From contig NZ_CP098747.1 of the NCBI RefSeq assembly GCF_023746535.1, positions 3,157,001-3,221,000 of the forward strand: a stretch of DNA of 64,000 bases. Direction: 5' to 3'. This document shows positions 27,547 through 36,180 of this stretch, one piece after another (position 1 is the stretch's first letter; each line of letters begins with the position of its first letter). The notes below the pieces were generated by a model, which was not told the DNA's origin, searched no databases, and saw only the letters and a list, made by a program, of their open reading frames with translations. The position numbers and the translations under genes are program-made. The stretch comes from Sneathiella marina (GTDB lineage: Bacteria > Pseudomonadota > Alphaproteobacteria > Sneathiellales > Sneathiellaceae).

Positions 27547-28437
27547 ATGGCTGAAATCAATTTGTCAAATCTCGCGCGGCTTAAGCCTGCGACAATACCC
27601 CAAATTAATCCGCTGCCTGAATATCTCGCAACAGATCGTCTTCATTTAATTTATGAAGATACTAAATCTGTTCTCCAGGTGCCCTGGATGGGGGTCGTCA
27701 CCATGGCATTCGCCCATTACCAGAATTTTTATGACACTCTTTGGGGCGGTCTGCGAGACCTGGCCGGCAGTGCCGAATTCATCGCAGCGTGCCGCGCCTT
27801 ACGGTCGCATACGGAACAGCAGGCAACAAGCTTCGGATCTGCACGGATTTCTGATGACCTCAAATCCATGGGCTATTCTGACAGGGAAATTGACGATGTT
27901 CGGGAACAAATCGAGATTTTTTCCCATGGGAATATGCCCTATGTGCTGATTGCCACGGCGGCCCGGCTATTGCTGGAAGATTTCTCATTATCCTCGACGA
28001 AATTATGCACACCGTTTAAGGGCCGCCATGGTCCGACTACGTCAAACCACCTGACATTGATCGAGGCACATCATGCAGACGCACCCACCCTATCGGTTTA
28101 TGAAGATATCAAAGCGACCCTGGGGTTACCTTTTGTGAATACGGATTATCGGGCGCTTGCCCGTTGGCCAAGTTACTTCCAGCTCGCCTGGAGCAATGCC
28201 AAGCCGCATATCCAGACTGCCGCTTATGAGGACGCTGTCACCTCAATCCATGACGTTGCCGTCAAGCAGGTGCTCTCCTTGCCCAACCCGGCAGGACTAT
28301 CTGCAAAAAGCCTGAAAGCGGCGGCGGCTAAAGACGCACCGATTGAGGAAATACGGGAAGTTGTCCGCCTTTTCCAATGGCTGCTTCCTGGACTGGTCAC
28401 CAATATCGCCTTGATGCAGCACCAGCTCAGACTATGA
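27547..28437 (+). CDS. DehI-type haloacid dehalogenase family protein
   Basis: A 296-residue all-helical protein with two pseudo-repeats, each a Y-E-D/L-P/W block: YEDTKSVLQVPWMGVVTMAFAHY and YEDIKATLGLPFVNTDYRALARWPSY. This is the layout of group I 2-haloacid dehalogenases (DehI, DL-DEX), which use an Asp-activated water and an Asn. N129 (SHGNMPY) and D200 (VNTDYR) are the best candidates for that pair. Family members would hydrolyse D- and L-2-haloalkanoates. Many homologues are uncharacterised, so dehalogenase activity is only likely. A VOC protein follows 33 bp later, possibly in the same transcript. Confidence 0.75.
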   Translation: MAEINLSNLARLKPATIPQINPLPEYLATDRLHLIYEDTKSVLQVPWMGVVTMAFAHYQNFYDTLWGGLRDLAGSAEFIAACRALRSHTEQQATSFGSARISDDLKSMGYSDREIDDVREQIEIFSHGNMPYVLIATAARLLLEDFSLSSTKLCTPFKGRHGPTTSNHLTLIEAHHADAPTLSVYEDIKATLGLPFVNTDYRALARWPSYFQLAWSNAKPHIQTAAYEDAVTSIHDVAVKQVLSLPNPAGLSAKSLKAAAAKDAPIEEIREVVRLFQWLLPGLVTNIALMQHQLRL

Positions 28438-28470
28438 TCAGAGGACAACCAATAACCAAAGGGTAGCCTT

Positions 28471-28860
28471 ATGCAGCTTGATATGCTCGACCATGTGAAT
28501 ATTCGAACCGCAAACCTGGAAGAGATGGTCGACTGGTATACGGATATCCTGGGCATGACATCGGGAAAACGACCATCGTTCCAGTTTCCGGGCGCCTGGA
28601 TGTATATGGGCGACAACGCCCCGGTGCATCTTATTGGCGTTACCGAGACACCGACCCACGAGACGCTGCAGATTGAACATTTTGCTTTTTCCGCCACGGG
28701 ATTACCGGGCTTCCTCGAAAAACTGGAGCAAAGCGGGGTCGATTACGAACTTGGCCGGGTGCCTGAATTCGAGATCCTGCAAGTCAATATCTTTGATTAT
28801 GACGGCAATCATATTCATATCGATTTTGTCGGGCCGGAAACAGATGGGCTGCCTGTGTAA
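28471..28860 (+). CDS. VOC family (glyoxalase-fold) protein
   Basis: The 129 residues begin LDMLDHVNIRTANLEEMVDWYTDILGM, the first beta-alpha-beta unit of a vicinal-oxygen-chelate domain. They then show IEHFAFSATGLPGFLEKLEQSG and a final DYDGNHIHIDF. Possible metal ligands are the His near residue 9, the His in IEHFAF and a late acidic residue. Members include glyoxalases, dioxygenases and resistance proteins, and the sequence does not say which. It lies just downstream of the DehI-like gene and convergent with the DddP-like gene. Confidence 0.85.
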   Translation: MQLDMLDHVNIRTANLEEMVDWYTDILGMTSGKRPSFQFPGAWMYMGDNAPVHLIGVTETPTHETLQIEHFAFSATGLPGFLEKLEQSGVDYELGRVPEFEILQVNIFDYDGNHIHIDFVGPETDGLPV

Positions 28861-28865
28861 TCCGC

Positions 28866-30122
28866 CTAGCGCATCAGATCTTCTTCAAAGGGAAATTCCG
28901 AAAGCAATTCTATGCCGGTCTCAGTAATCAGCACCTGCTGTTCCAGCTTGACGCCTTCAGGACCGTTTTCTTCACCGATATAGCTTTCCATGCAAATGGT
29001 CATGCCAGGTTCCAGGATGCCGTCATATCCGGCATCCGCGTAATCCGCATGGTGATATAAATACGGATACTCACCGGTCATGCCAACCCCATGGGACGAG
29101 AGATAATATCGGTTGGCGTGGTATTTTTCCGGGATATTCCAGGCGGCATCCGCATACTCCTTGAAACTCATCCCCGGATACAGAATGCCCATATTGTAAT
29201 GCACCTGCTCATGCGCCGTCTTGTAGAGGTCTCTTTGCGCCGGACTGGGTTTGCCGGGCCCGGCATGAAAGGTGCGGGAAAAATCTGAATAATAGCCAAA
29301 GCAACCAACCACGTCCGTATCAAAAGCGACAAGCTCATTTTCGCCGATCACCTTCGGGCTTGATTCCTGAAACCACGGATTTGTCCGGTTTCCCGAGCTG
29401 AGCAGCCGGGTTTCACAATAATCCCCGTTCTGGGCAATCACGGCCTGATGCATCACCGACCAGAGCTGATTTTCCGTAATCCCCGGACGAATGGCAGCCC
29501 GCAGACTGGCCATGCCGGCTTCCGTCGCCCGGAGAGACGCCCGCACGCATTTCAGTTCTTCAGTGGATTTTATGGCCCGGGCGCGTTCCAGCGGCTCCTG
29601 CGCGTCGACCAGATTGAACCCCGCAGCGCCCAGCGCAATGATGGCGCCTGCGTTCAATCGTTCCATGCCAACCGTGGCCTTCGGCCCCACCAGCGCGTTA
29701 AGATCGGAAGCCATTGCCGCCGCCCAGGCTTTTTCCCGTTCCGCGATTTGATCGCCCGCAGCCACAAAGCTCGCCGTGATGGCCGGACGAACCTCGGTAA
29801 TCGTCTCTATCCCGTCCGCCAAATGCATACATCCGGTAAATTCATACAGAATGGCCTCTTTCGCCGTCAGGAGGAGATACCGGGACGCCTCGTTGCGGGC
29901 CGTAAAAACCTGCATGTTCCGGGTATCCGTGGCATAGCGGATGTTGACAGCATCGGAAAGAATACAGGCGTCGATTTCCCGTGCGGCCATCTCGGCACGC
30001 ACACGTCCAATTCGATACGCCCGGACGGCCTTCACATCAACTTCTTCTGCATTGGGGTCCCGGTCATAGGTTGCAAAGCCCACTGCCTGCTCTTGATCGC
30101 CATGCCAGTCAAAGAATGTCAT
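28866..30122 (-). CDS. M24 metallopeptidase-fold protein, DddP-like (possible DMSP lyase relative)
   Basis: A 418-residue pita-bread-fold protein with an N-terminal creatinase-like domain containing NIRYATDTRNMQVF. The C-terminal catalytic domain has ETRLLSSGNRTNPWFQE. Metal ligands are D268, D270, D280, H344, E379 and E394. These match the six iron ligands I recall for DddP (D295, D297, D307, H371, E406, E421) with a constant offset of 27. Y366 matches Y339, but the proposed base D377 falls on Gly350 (HGVGMTGEYP). DddP cleaves DMSP to acrylate and DMS. Loss of the base means it may be a sister family, not a lyase. acuI lies nearby. Confidence 0.75.
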   Translation of the reverse strand: MTFFDWHGDQEQAVGFATYDRDPNAEEVDVKAVRAYRIGRVRAEMAAREIDACILSDAVNIRYATDTRNMQVFTARNEASRYLLLTAKEAILYEFTGCMHLADGIETITEVRPAITASFVAAGDQIAEREKAWAAAMASDLNALVGPKATVGMERLNAGAIIALGAAGFNLVDAQEPLERARAIKSTEELKCVRASLRATEAGMASLRAAIRPGITENQLWSVMHQAVIAQNGDYCETRLLSSGNRTNPWFQESSPKVIGENELVAFDTDVVGCFGYYSDFSRTFHAGPGKPSPAQRDLYKTAHEQVHYNMGILYPGMSFKEYADAAWNIPEKYHANRYYLSSHGVGMTGEYPYLYHHADYADAGYDGILEPGMTICMESYIGEENGPEGVKLEQQVLITETGIELLSEFPFEEDLMR

Positions 30123-30361
30123 TTTTGTCCCCTCTTTCAGCTTAAATGCGACCTAAGCATGAAATATCTCCTTACCTTTGCCGGATGCCGACATCTGTTT
30201 CGGCTGGAACGACATCCTGCCCCGGCCAAGACCTTCTTGTTTTCTCTTCTTGCAGACGTATACTGAGATAAATGGGTCACGTTCCATCAATCAACGAGAA
30301 CAAGGACAGGTAATCGAATAAAAGGCCTGTTCCTAAGTCAAACCCGCAGGAGATGCATTCC

Positions 30362-31369
30362 ATGAGCGACGTTACACAAATTGTTATTCGCGAGCTGCCA
30401 ACGGACAACTTGCGGGCCGATCATTTTGAAACACGAACGGCCGCCATGCCGACAATTGAAGACGGGCAACTCCTGGTCCGCACAATCCTCATGTCACTGG
30501 ACGCTGCGAACCGGGCCTGGATGCAGGGCGCCACCTATCGCGAAGCCGTCAAGCCCGGCGATGTGATGCATACCTACAGCATTGGCGAAGTGGTGGAGAG
30601 TAAGGCCGATGGTTTTTCACCCGGTGATATTGTCGCCGGTGAAGGGGGCTGGGCCACCCATACGGTCATGAAAGCTCGCGCCGTCGCGAGAATTTCAGAC
30701 TATCGTCCACTGACACATCATATGTCCCTGCTGGGCATCGCCGGAAAAACCGCCTATCACGGGCTGATGCATATTGGCGAGCCGAAAGCCGGGGAAACGG
30801 TTGTTGTCTCCGCCGCCGCCGGATCCGTTGGTATCTTTGTGGGTCAGATTGCAAAGGCCGTGGGCGCGCGGGCTGTCGGCATCGCCGGGGGCGCTGAAAA
30901 ATGCGCCTGGCTCGTCGATGAACTCGGTTTCGATGCCGCCGTCGATTACAAATCCCCAACCTTTTTCAAGGACCTGCAAGCCGCCTGTCCGGGTGGCATA
31001 GATGTGTATTTCGATAATGTCGGCGGCAAGATACTGGAAGCGGCCATGTTCTTGTCCAATCTCAAGGCGCGCATTGTATGCTGCGGCGCCGTTTCGCAAT
31101 ATGATACGGCGGAGATGACGTCCCCTAAGGGTGTCCCCGGGTTGATCGTTGTCAAACGTCTTAAGATGCAGGGCTTTATCGTCATGGATTTCGGCGATCA
31201 GGATGCAGCCGCTCTGGCGGATTTATCCAATTGGTACAACTCCGGCCAGATAAAGGTGGTGGAGGATGTGCTGGAGGGACTGGATGCGGCACCGGCCGGA
31301 CTGGTCGGATTGCTGAAAGGCGAAAACCGCGGCAAAAGAATGGTGAGGGTTGCACCTGATCCCAGCTAG
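30362..31369 (+). CDS. NADP-dependent MDR oxidoreductase (curcumin reductase/YncB-like)
   Basis: A 335-residue zinc-free MDR protein. It has the ADH_N_2 pattern VRTILMSLDAANRAWMQGATY, the cofactor motif VVVSAAAGSVGIFVGQIAKAVG, and DVYFDNVGGKILEAAM, typical of the CurA/leukotriene B4 dehydrogenase group that reduces alpha,beta-unsaturated carbonyls. I chose the ATG at 30362, since AGGAG ends 9 bp upstream. An ATG at 30353 overlaps that site. It precedes a TauD-type dioxygenase by 47 bp in the same direction, probably as an operon. Confidence 0.88.
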   Translation: MSDVTQIVIRELPTDNLRADHFETRTAAMPTIEDGQLLVRTILMSLDAANRAWMQGATYREAVKPGDVMHTYSIGEVVESKADGFSPGDIVAGEGGWATHTVMKARAVARISDYRPLTHHMSLLGIAGKTAYHGLMHIGEPKAGETVVVSAAAGSVGIFVGQIAKAVGARAVGIAGGAEKCAWLVDELGFDAAVDYKSPTFFKDLQAACPGGIDVYFDNVGGKILEAAMFLSNLKARIVCCGAVSQYDTAEMTSPKGVPGLIVVKRLKMQGFIVMDFGDQDAAALADLSNWYNSGQIKVVEDVLEGLDAAPAGLVGLLKGENRGKRMVRVAPDPS

Positions 31370-31416
31370 CACTCATCACACCCTGCCCAAACAAGAGCAA
31401 AAAAAGGAGTAGGAAA

Positions 31417-32274
31417 ATGACCTTGGAAATCACCCCGTTGGACGCTTCCTTCGGCGCCCGGATAGAGAATATTTCCCTGTCCGGCCTAAAAGCCAAACAG
31501 GTATCGGCGTTATATGAGTTGTGGCTGGAATATGGTTTGCTGGTGTTTCCTGGCCAAAATCTTACCCGGCGCGAACAAATCACATTTGCCCGCCACTTCG
31601 GCAAGCTGGAAGTCAAAATGGTGGAGCTAAGCAATGTCAAGGAAGATGGTAGTCTGCGTAACGGCAAAGACGATGATATGGTCAAGATCCTCAAAGGCAA
31701 TATGGGGTGGCATCAGGACAGCACCTATCTATCTGTACAAGCGAAAGGCGCCGCGTTTAGCGCCCATGTGGTCCCGACTGAAGGCGGCGAAACCGCCTGG
31801 TCGGATACCGCCGCGGCTTATGATGCCCTCGATGACGAATTAAAAAAACGCATCGATGGATTGTCCGCCTATCATTCTTTACATCATAGCCAGCAGAAAG
31901 CCGGCTTCACCCACAAGGCCAAAAAAGACAGTGAATATTCCGGCTACGGCCTGGGCAGGCAGAAACCACCCTTGCGTCCTCTGGTCAAAACCCATGCTGA
32001 AACCGGCCGTAAAGTCCTGACCATTGGCCGTCACGCATACGGGATCCCGGGTCTGGAGGAGGACGAGTCTGAAAAACTGCTGTCGGACCTGGTGGATTTC
32101 ACCTGTCAGGCGCCGCGCGTCTATCAGCATAGCTGGACGGTGGGGGATATTGTCCTGTGGGATAACCGCCGCCTTATGCATCAGGGCTGCCCCTGGGATA
32201 TGCGCGAACGGCGGGTCATGTTGCATTCCCGCATCGCCGGTGACCCCGTCGCAGAATTTGCCGCCCCGGCGTAA
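31417..32274 (+). CDS. TauD/TfdA family Fe(II)/2-oxoglutarate dioxygenase
   Basis: A 285-residue protein with the facial triad WHQD (His-x-Asp) and distal His in LMHQG, followed by the 2-oxoglutarate-binding Arg in RVMLHSRIAGD. The early FGARIENISLSGL and LLVFPGQNLTRREQITFARHFG segments are those of the TauD family. These enzymes hydroxylate taurine, 2,4-D, sulfate esters or related acids. Here the substrate is unknown. AAGGAG lies close before the start. The upstream MDR reductase is a likely partner. Confidence 0.9.
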   Translation: MTLEITPLDASFGARIENISLSGLKAKQVSALYELWLEYGLLVFPGQNLTRREQITFARHFGKLEVKMVELSNVKEDGSLRNGKDDDMVKILKGNMGWHQDSTYLSVQAKGAAFSAHVVPTEGGETAWSDTAAAYDALDDELKKRIDGLSAYHSLHHSQQKAGFTHKAKKDSEYSGYGLGRQKPPLRPLVKTHAETGRKVLTIGRHAYGIPGLEEDESEKLLSDLVDFTCQAPRVYQHSWTVGDIVLWDNRRLMHQGCPWDMRERRVMLHSRIAGDPVAEFAAPA

Positions 32275-32281
32275 CCAGCCG

Positions 32282-33481
32282 CTAGGCTGTATGGCGCCGG
32301 TCCAGCAGCCAAACCGTAACGGCGCCCATCAACGACATCAGGGTACAAAGCAGCAAGACGAACAGCAGGCCATAGGCCCCCTTTTCTCCAATGACAACGG
32401 CGCCGGTCAAGGTGGTCAGCAGCGCACCACCGCCAATGGTCAATGCCCCCGCGAGGCCGGCGGCGCTGCCTGCCAAAGCCGGTCGCAGGGATAGGATACC
32501 CGCATTGCAACTGGGCATGGTCAGTCCGTTGCCAATCCCGACAAAGACCAGCGCACCGAATAGGGTTCCCACGTTCAAATGCCCGGAAGCGACCAGTATC
32601 AGCGCTGCGATCACTCCGAAATTACCGACAATCCGCCCGGTAATCATCATGGTTGTCAGCGGAAATCGCCGAGCATAGCGCCCTGAAATAAAGCTGCCGA
32701 AGGCAAAGCCTGCCGTGATGGTACCCATGTAAAAACCGAGCACGGCCGGTGTCAAGCCCAGCAAGGTCACCGCGATCAGCGGTGCGCCGGCGATAAACAC
32801 ATAAAATGCCCCCGTGGAGAAAGCCTGGCAAATGGCATAGCCCCAATATCGGCGCGAGCCAAAAAGTTCGGGATAGGAGCGAAATTGCTGCGCGAAGGTT
32901 GCAGAACGTGTTTTATTGGTCTCTCCCAGATCAAACCAGCACAAGGTGAAAGCCAGCAGGCCAAATCCCGTATAGGCGAAAAAGCTGGCGCGCCAGTTGA
33001 ATAATTCATCAAGGACACCCCCAAACATCGGGCCGAGCATGGGCGCCACCGCCATGGCCATGGTTACATATCCGATCTTGCTGGCGGCCTCTTGCGGAGC
33101 CGTGGTATCCCGGATCACCGCCAGAGACACGGCCCAGCCGGCAATCACCGCCCCCTGGCAGACCCGGAAAAACAGGAACAGCCAGATATGGGTCGATAGG
33201 GCACAAACCAGCGAGGAGACGGTAAAAATACTGACCGCCAAAAGCAGTACCGGACGCCGCCCATAGCGATCGGACAAGGGTCCCATGATCATCATCAACA
33301 CCGCCGTGATCGCCAGATATCCGGCAATAGCCAGTGTCATGACGCTATATTCCGTCTCAAATTCCACGGCCATATTGGACAGGGAGGGCAGGAACATATT
33401 CAAGGACAGCACGGACAACCCGGTCAATATCACCAGGGTTATCATTCTGGGAGGAGTGGTGGCGGCGAGCACGGGACGCAT
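32282..33481 (-). CDS. MFS transporter, Bcr/CflA drug-resistance type
   Basis: A 399-residue twelve-helix inner-membrane transporter. LTGLSVLSLNMFLPSLSNMA in helix 1 and MGPLSDRYGRRPVLLL (motif A) after helix 2 are typical of Bcr/CflA. The next helices contain the motif C-like CQGAVIAGWAVSLAVIRD. Such exporters remove bicyclomycin, sulfonamides or metabolites. It is convergent with the dioxygenase gene, the two stops being 8 bp apart. Confidence 0.88.
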   Translation of the reverse strand: MRPVLAATTPPRMITLVILTGLSVLSLNMFLPSLSNMAVEFETEYSVMTLAIAGYLAITAVLMMIMGPLSDRYGRRPVLLLAVSIFTVSSLVCALSTHIWLFLFFRVCQGAVIAGWAVSLAVIRDTTAPQEAASKIGYVTMAMAVAPMLGPMFGGVLDELFNWRASFFAYTGFGLLAFTLCWFDLGETNKTRSATFAQQFRSYPELFGSRRYWGYAICQAFSTGAFYVFIAGAPLIAVTLLGLTPAVLGFYMGTITAGFAFGSFISGRYARRFPLTTMMITGRIVGNFGVIAALILVASGHLNVGTLFGALVFVGIGNGLTMPSCNAGILSLRPALAGSAAGLAGALTIGGGALLTTLTGAVVIGEKGAYGLLFVLLLCTLMSLMGAVTVWLLDRRHTA

Positions 33482-33614
33482 ACCTTTCAGGCGGGGTTTT
33501 TGCTTTTCCGCCAGTAAAGCACAAAACCTTCCTGCGTCCTACAATTCTTGATGATCTGAGGCAACTGCTTGCCACATCAAGGACAGCAGGATAGGGTTCG
33601 CGAAAGGAGACATT

Positions 33615-34745
33615 ATGAAGCTTTGGGCAAAAATCACCTTATCCGTTGTTATTCTGCTGTTGCTGCTGGGCGGGCTTATTTATTGGCTGGGTGTCGAGCT
33701 TAGCGCCGATATTTCCGATGAGCACAGGCAACAGCTGGCAATGTCCAAGCAATATAAAGATGGCGCTTTCTTCAATCACGAGCGTCAGGCCCCCTATGAA
33801 TTCAGCTGGAACTACCTGCAGGAACAGTTCTTTGGTAAGCAGGAACGGGTGCCAAATGGCGATCTGCCCGTCGTCCCGCTGGATCCCGAGAAATTGAGCG
33901 CACCGCCGGAACCGGGCCTGCGGGCGACTTGGCTTGGCCATGCGACTGTTTTGCTGGAGCTGGATGGCCAGCGTATCCTGACCGACCCCATGCTGTCGGA
34001 GCGGGCCTCCCCCTTTCAGTTTATTGGCCCCGAACGGTTCCACCCCTCTCCCATCGCCTTAAAGGATCTGCACGGGATTGATGCGGTCGTGATTTCACAT
34101 GATCATTATGATCATCTGGATGAGGCAACCATCCGCCATTTGGCGCCGCAAGGCACAGATTTTTACGTACCGCTCGGTGTCGGATCGCATTTGCTCAAAT
34201 GGGAAGTCCCGGCCGAACAAATTTTCGAACTGGACTGGTGGGATGAGGAAACCCGGGGCGATCTCAGTTTGGTGGCAACCCCCAGCCGGCATTATTCCGG
34301 CCGCGGATTGGCCGACTATAAAGGGACTTTATGGGCCTCCTGGGCACTGATCGGACCGCGGCACAGGGTATTTTTCAGCGGTGATTCCGGGTATGGCAGC
34401 CTGTTCCGCGATATTGGGTCTGGCGTCGGCCCGTTCGATTTGACCCTGATCAAGATCGGCTCCTATGGGCCCGGGCAATCCTGGATCGACATCCATATGA
34501 GCGCCGAAGATGCCCTCCTCACCCATCGGGATTTGCAGGGCCAGCGCATGCTGCCCATTCATTGGGGCACCTTTAATCTGGGCATTCATGCCTGGGATGA
34601 ACCTATCCGCCGGGCCACCGCCGCCGCCCTGGAAAAGCAGGTGGAAATGCTCACCCCAAAACTGGGGGAAGAGGTGGACATCAACCGGCCTTATACAAAT
34701 AGTCCGTGGTGGGAAAGCGTCGGGCCGGCAAAGAGCACGCCTTAA
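33615..34745 (+). CDS. MBL-fold hydrolase, NAPE-PLD/UlaG-like, membrane-anchored
   Basis: A 376-residue protein with an N-terminal hydrophobic segment (LSVVILLLLLGGLIYWLG) that acts as a signal anchor. The metallo-beta-lactamase domain has the metal motif SHDHYDHLD, a downstream His in PSRHYSGRG, Asp in FFSGDSGYG and His in IHWGTF. The LGHATVLLELDGQRILTDPMLSERASP segment matches the N-acyl-phosphatidylethanolamine phospholipase D-like branch. AAGGAG precedes the ATG. The 3' end overlaps the convergent TetR gene by 4 bp. Confidence 0.87.
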   Translation: MKLWAKITLSVVILLLLLGGLIYWLGVELSADISDEHRQQLAMSKQYKDGAFFNHERQAPYEFSWNYLQEQFFGKQERVPNGDLPVVPLDPEKLSAPPEPGLRATWLGHATVLLELDGQRILTDPMLSERASPFQFIGPERFHPSPIALKDLHGIDAVVISHDHYDHLDEATIRHLAPQGTDFYVPLGVGSHLLKWEVPAEQIFELDWWDEETRGDLSLVATPSRHYSGRGLADYKGTLWASWALIGPRHRVFFSGDSGYGSLFRDIGSGVGPFDLTLIKIGSYGPGQSWIDIHMSAEDALLTHRDLQGQRMLPIHWGTFNLGIHAWDEPIRRATAAALEKQVEMLTPKLGEEVDINRPYTNSPWWESVGPAKSTP

Positions 34746-35374
34746 GGCTGGTATCCTATAAGCAGATGCCGCCAGCCCGCCCGGCCTCTTTCGAATGCTT
34801 TCCGGTTTCCATAAAGCTGGTAATGCCAATTGGCGGACATTCCGATGGCGTTCAGTTCGAACGCCAGCTGTTCAGGATCGGTATCAGAGGCCAGATCGCC
34901 GTCCCCTACCGCCGCGCTCACATTATGCGCGAGCACGGCCAGCCATTCCTGCAAGGCCTGGGCAACCGCGTCGCGCACCGGTCCCGGCCGGCCATCCATT
35001 TCCAGCGACGCGGACGATAACAGGCAGCCACCGGTGAACGTGTCCGCGTCAAGATAGGCCATCCATGCCTCCCCCAACGCTTCGAGCCGCGGCAACCCGG
35101 CGGCGGCGGTGCGTGAGGGCCGCATCACCAGGTCTATCAATATTTTCCGGGTTGCCTCGATCACGGCCAGCTGCAGGCCCTGCTTCGAGCCGAACAAGCC
35201 ATGGACACTGCTTTTCGCCGTCCCCAACGCCCCAGCAAGGCGATTGATGGAGAGGCCTTCAAGCCCGTCGACAGAGGCCAGCTGCAAAGCTTTTTCAAGG
35301 ACCATTTCGCGACTGCGGAGCCCTCGAAGAAGGCGTCCGTCGGTTGGATCTGAGGTTGCGGTGCGGGGTGTCAT
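34742..35374 (-). CDS. TetR family transcriptional regulator
   Basis: About 210 residues. The N-terminal HTH is seen in MVLEKALQLASVDGLEGLSINRLAGALGTAKSSVHGLFGSK, and the variable ligand domain follows. The frame is open to 35485, but the family starts about 30 residues before the HTH, so I prefer the ATG at 35374 (or 35401). It is divergent from the dienelactone hydrolase. A strong palindrome lies in the shared promoter, so it most likely represses both genes. Confidence 0.88.
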   Translation of the reverse strand: MTPRTATSDPTDGRLLRGLRSREMVLEKALQLASVDGLEGLSINRLAGALGTAKSSVHGLFGSKQGLQLAVIEATRKILIDLVMRPSRTAAAGLPRLEALGEAWMAYLDADTFTGGCLLSSASLEMDGRPGPVRDAVAQALQEWLAVLAHNVSAAVGDGDLASDTDPEQLAFELNAIGMSANWHYQLYGNRKAFERGRAGWRHLLIGYQP

Positions 35375-35422
35375 TCTGTTCCGTTTCTTTATGGCTTGCA
35401 TCTTTCGGGAGCTTACGATAAT

Positions 35423-35446
35423 AAATATGTACGATCGTTCGTATTT
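35423..35446. promoter_or_regulatory. TetR operator palindrome
   Basis: A 24-bp inverted repeat centred between 35434 and 35435, with the ACGATCGT core and A/T-rich flanks. Ten of 12 pairs match. It lies between the divergent tetR and dienelactone hydrolase genes, 23 bp before the latter's start, where bound repressor would block transcription. Confidence 0.75.
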
Positions 35447-35468
35447 ATTCAAGAAAAAAGGAAAAAAG

Positions 35469-36161
35469 ATGCCTGATATCTCCATTACAGGACCCGACGG
35501 GACGTTTTCTGCCTATCTGGCCGTCCCCCAAAGCGGCTCCGGTGCCGGCGTGCTGATGATCCAGGAAATCTTCGGGGTCAATCAGGACATGCGCGATCAT
35601 TGTGATGCCCGCGCCGCCGAGGGATATATTGCCCTGTGCCCTGATTTGTTCTGGCGGCAAAAACCCGGTATCCAGCTGACCGACCAAAGCGAAGAGGAAT
35701 GGGCGCAGGCCGTGGCGCTTTATCAGGCACTGGATTACGCCAAAGCCGTGGAGGATTTGAAAACCAGCCTTGGCTATCTCCGCAATCTGGAGGGATGTAC
35801 GGGGAAAGTCGGCGCCATGGGATTTTGTCTCGGCGGCTATCTCACCTATCTGATGGCAACCCGAAGCGATACGGATTGCAATGCCGGATATTACGGTGTC
35901 GGCATCGACACGCGCTTAAATGAACAGGACCAGATAACCAGCCCGACCCTGTTGCATATTGCCGAGGAAGACAAATTCGTGCCCCCGCCAACGCAAGCCC
36001 TGATCAAGGAGGGACTGGCCGGCAACGCCCAGGTGATCATCCACAGTTATCCCGGCATGGATCACGCCTTCGCCCGGCATGGCGGCACCCATTTTGACGC
36101 CGACGCCGCCCGCCTCGCCAATGAGCGCACGGCGGCCTTGTTCCGGGCCAATCTGGGATAG
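35469..36161 (+). CDS. Dienelactone hydrolase family protein
   Basis: A 230-residue alpha/beta hydrolase with the carboxymethylenebutenolidase pattern: Glu in MIQEIFGVN (E33), nucleophile Cys120 in GFCLGGYL, and His in GMDHAFAR. The family hydrolyses dienelactones in chloroaromatic breakdown, and others act on esters. I chose the ATG at 35469 from the AAAGG site, since the open frame continues to 35109 without meaning. It sits under the TetR operator, so an inducible catabolic or detoxifying role is likely. Confidence 0.9.
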   Translation: MPDISITGPDGTFSAYLAVPQSGSGAGVLMIQEIFGVNQDMRDHCDARAAEGYIALCPDLFWRQKPGIQLTDQSEEEWAQAVALYQALDYAKAVEDLKTSLGYLRNLEGCTGKVGAMGFCLGGYLTYLMATRSDTDCNAGYYGVGIDTRLNEQDQITSPTLLHIAEEDKFVPPPTQALIKEGLAGNAQVIIHSYPGMDHAFARHGGTHFDADAARLANERTAALFRANLG

Positions 36162-36180
36162 GCAGGGTCAGGCCGGCGCT

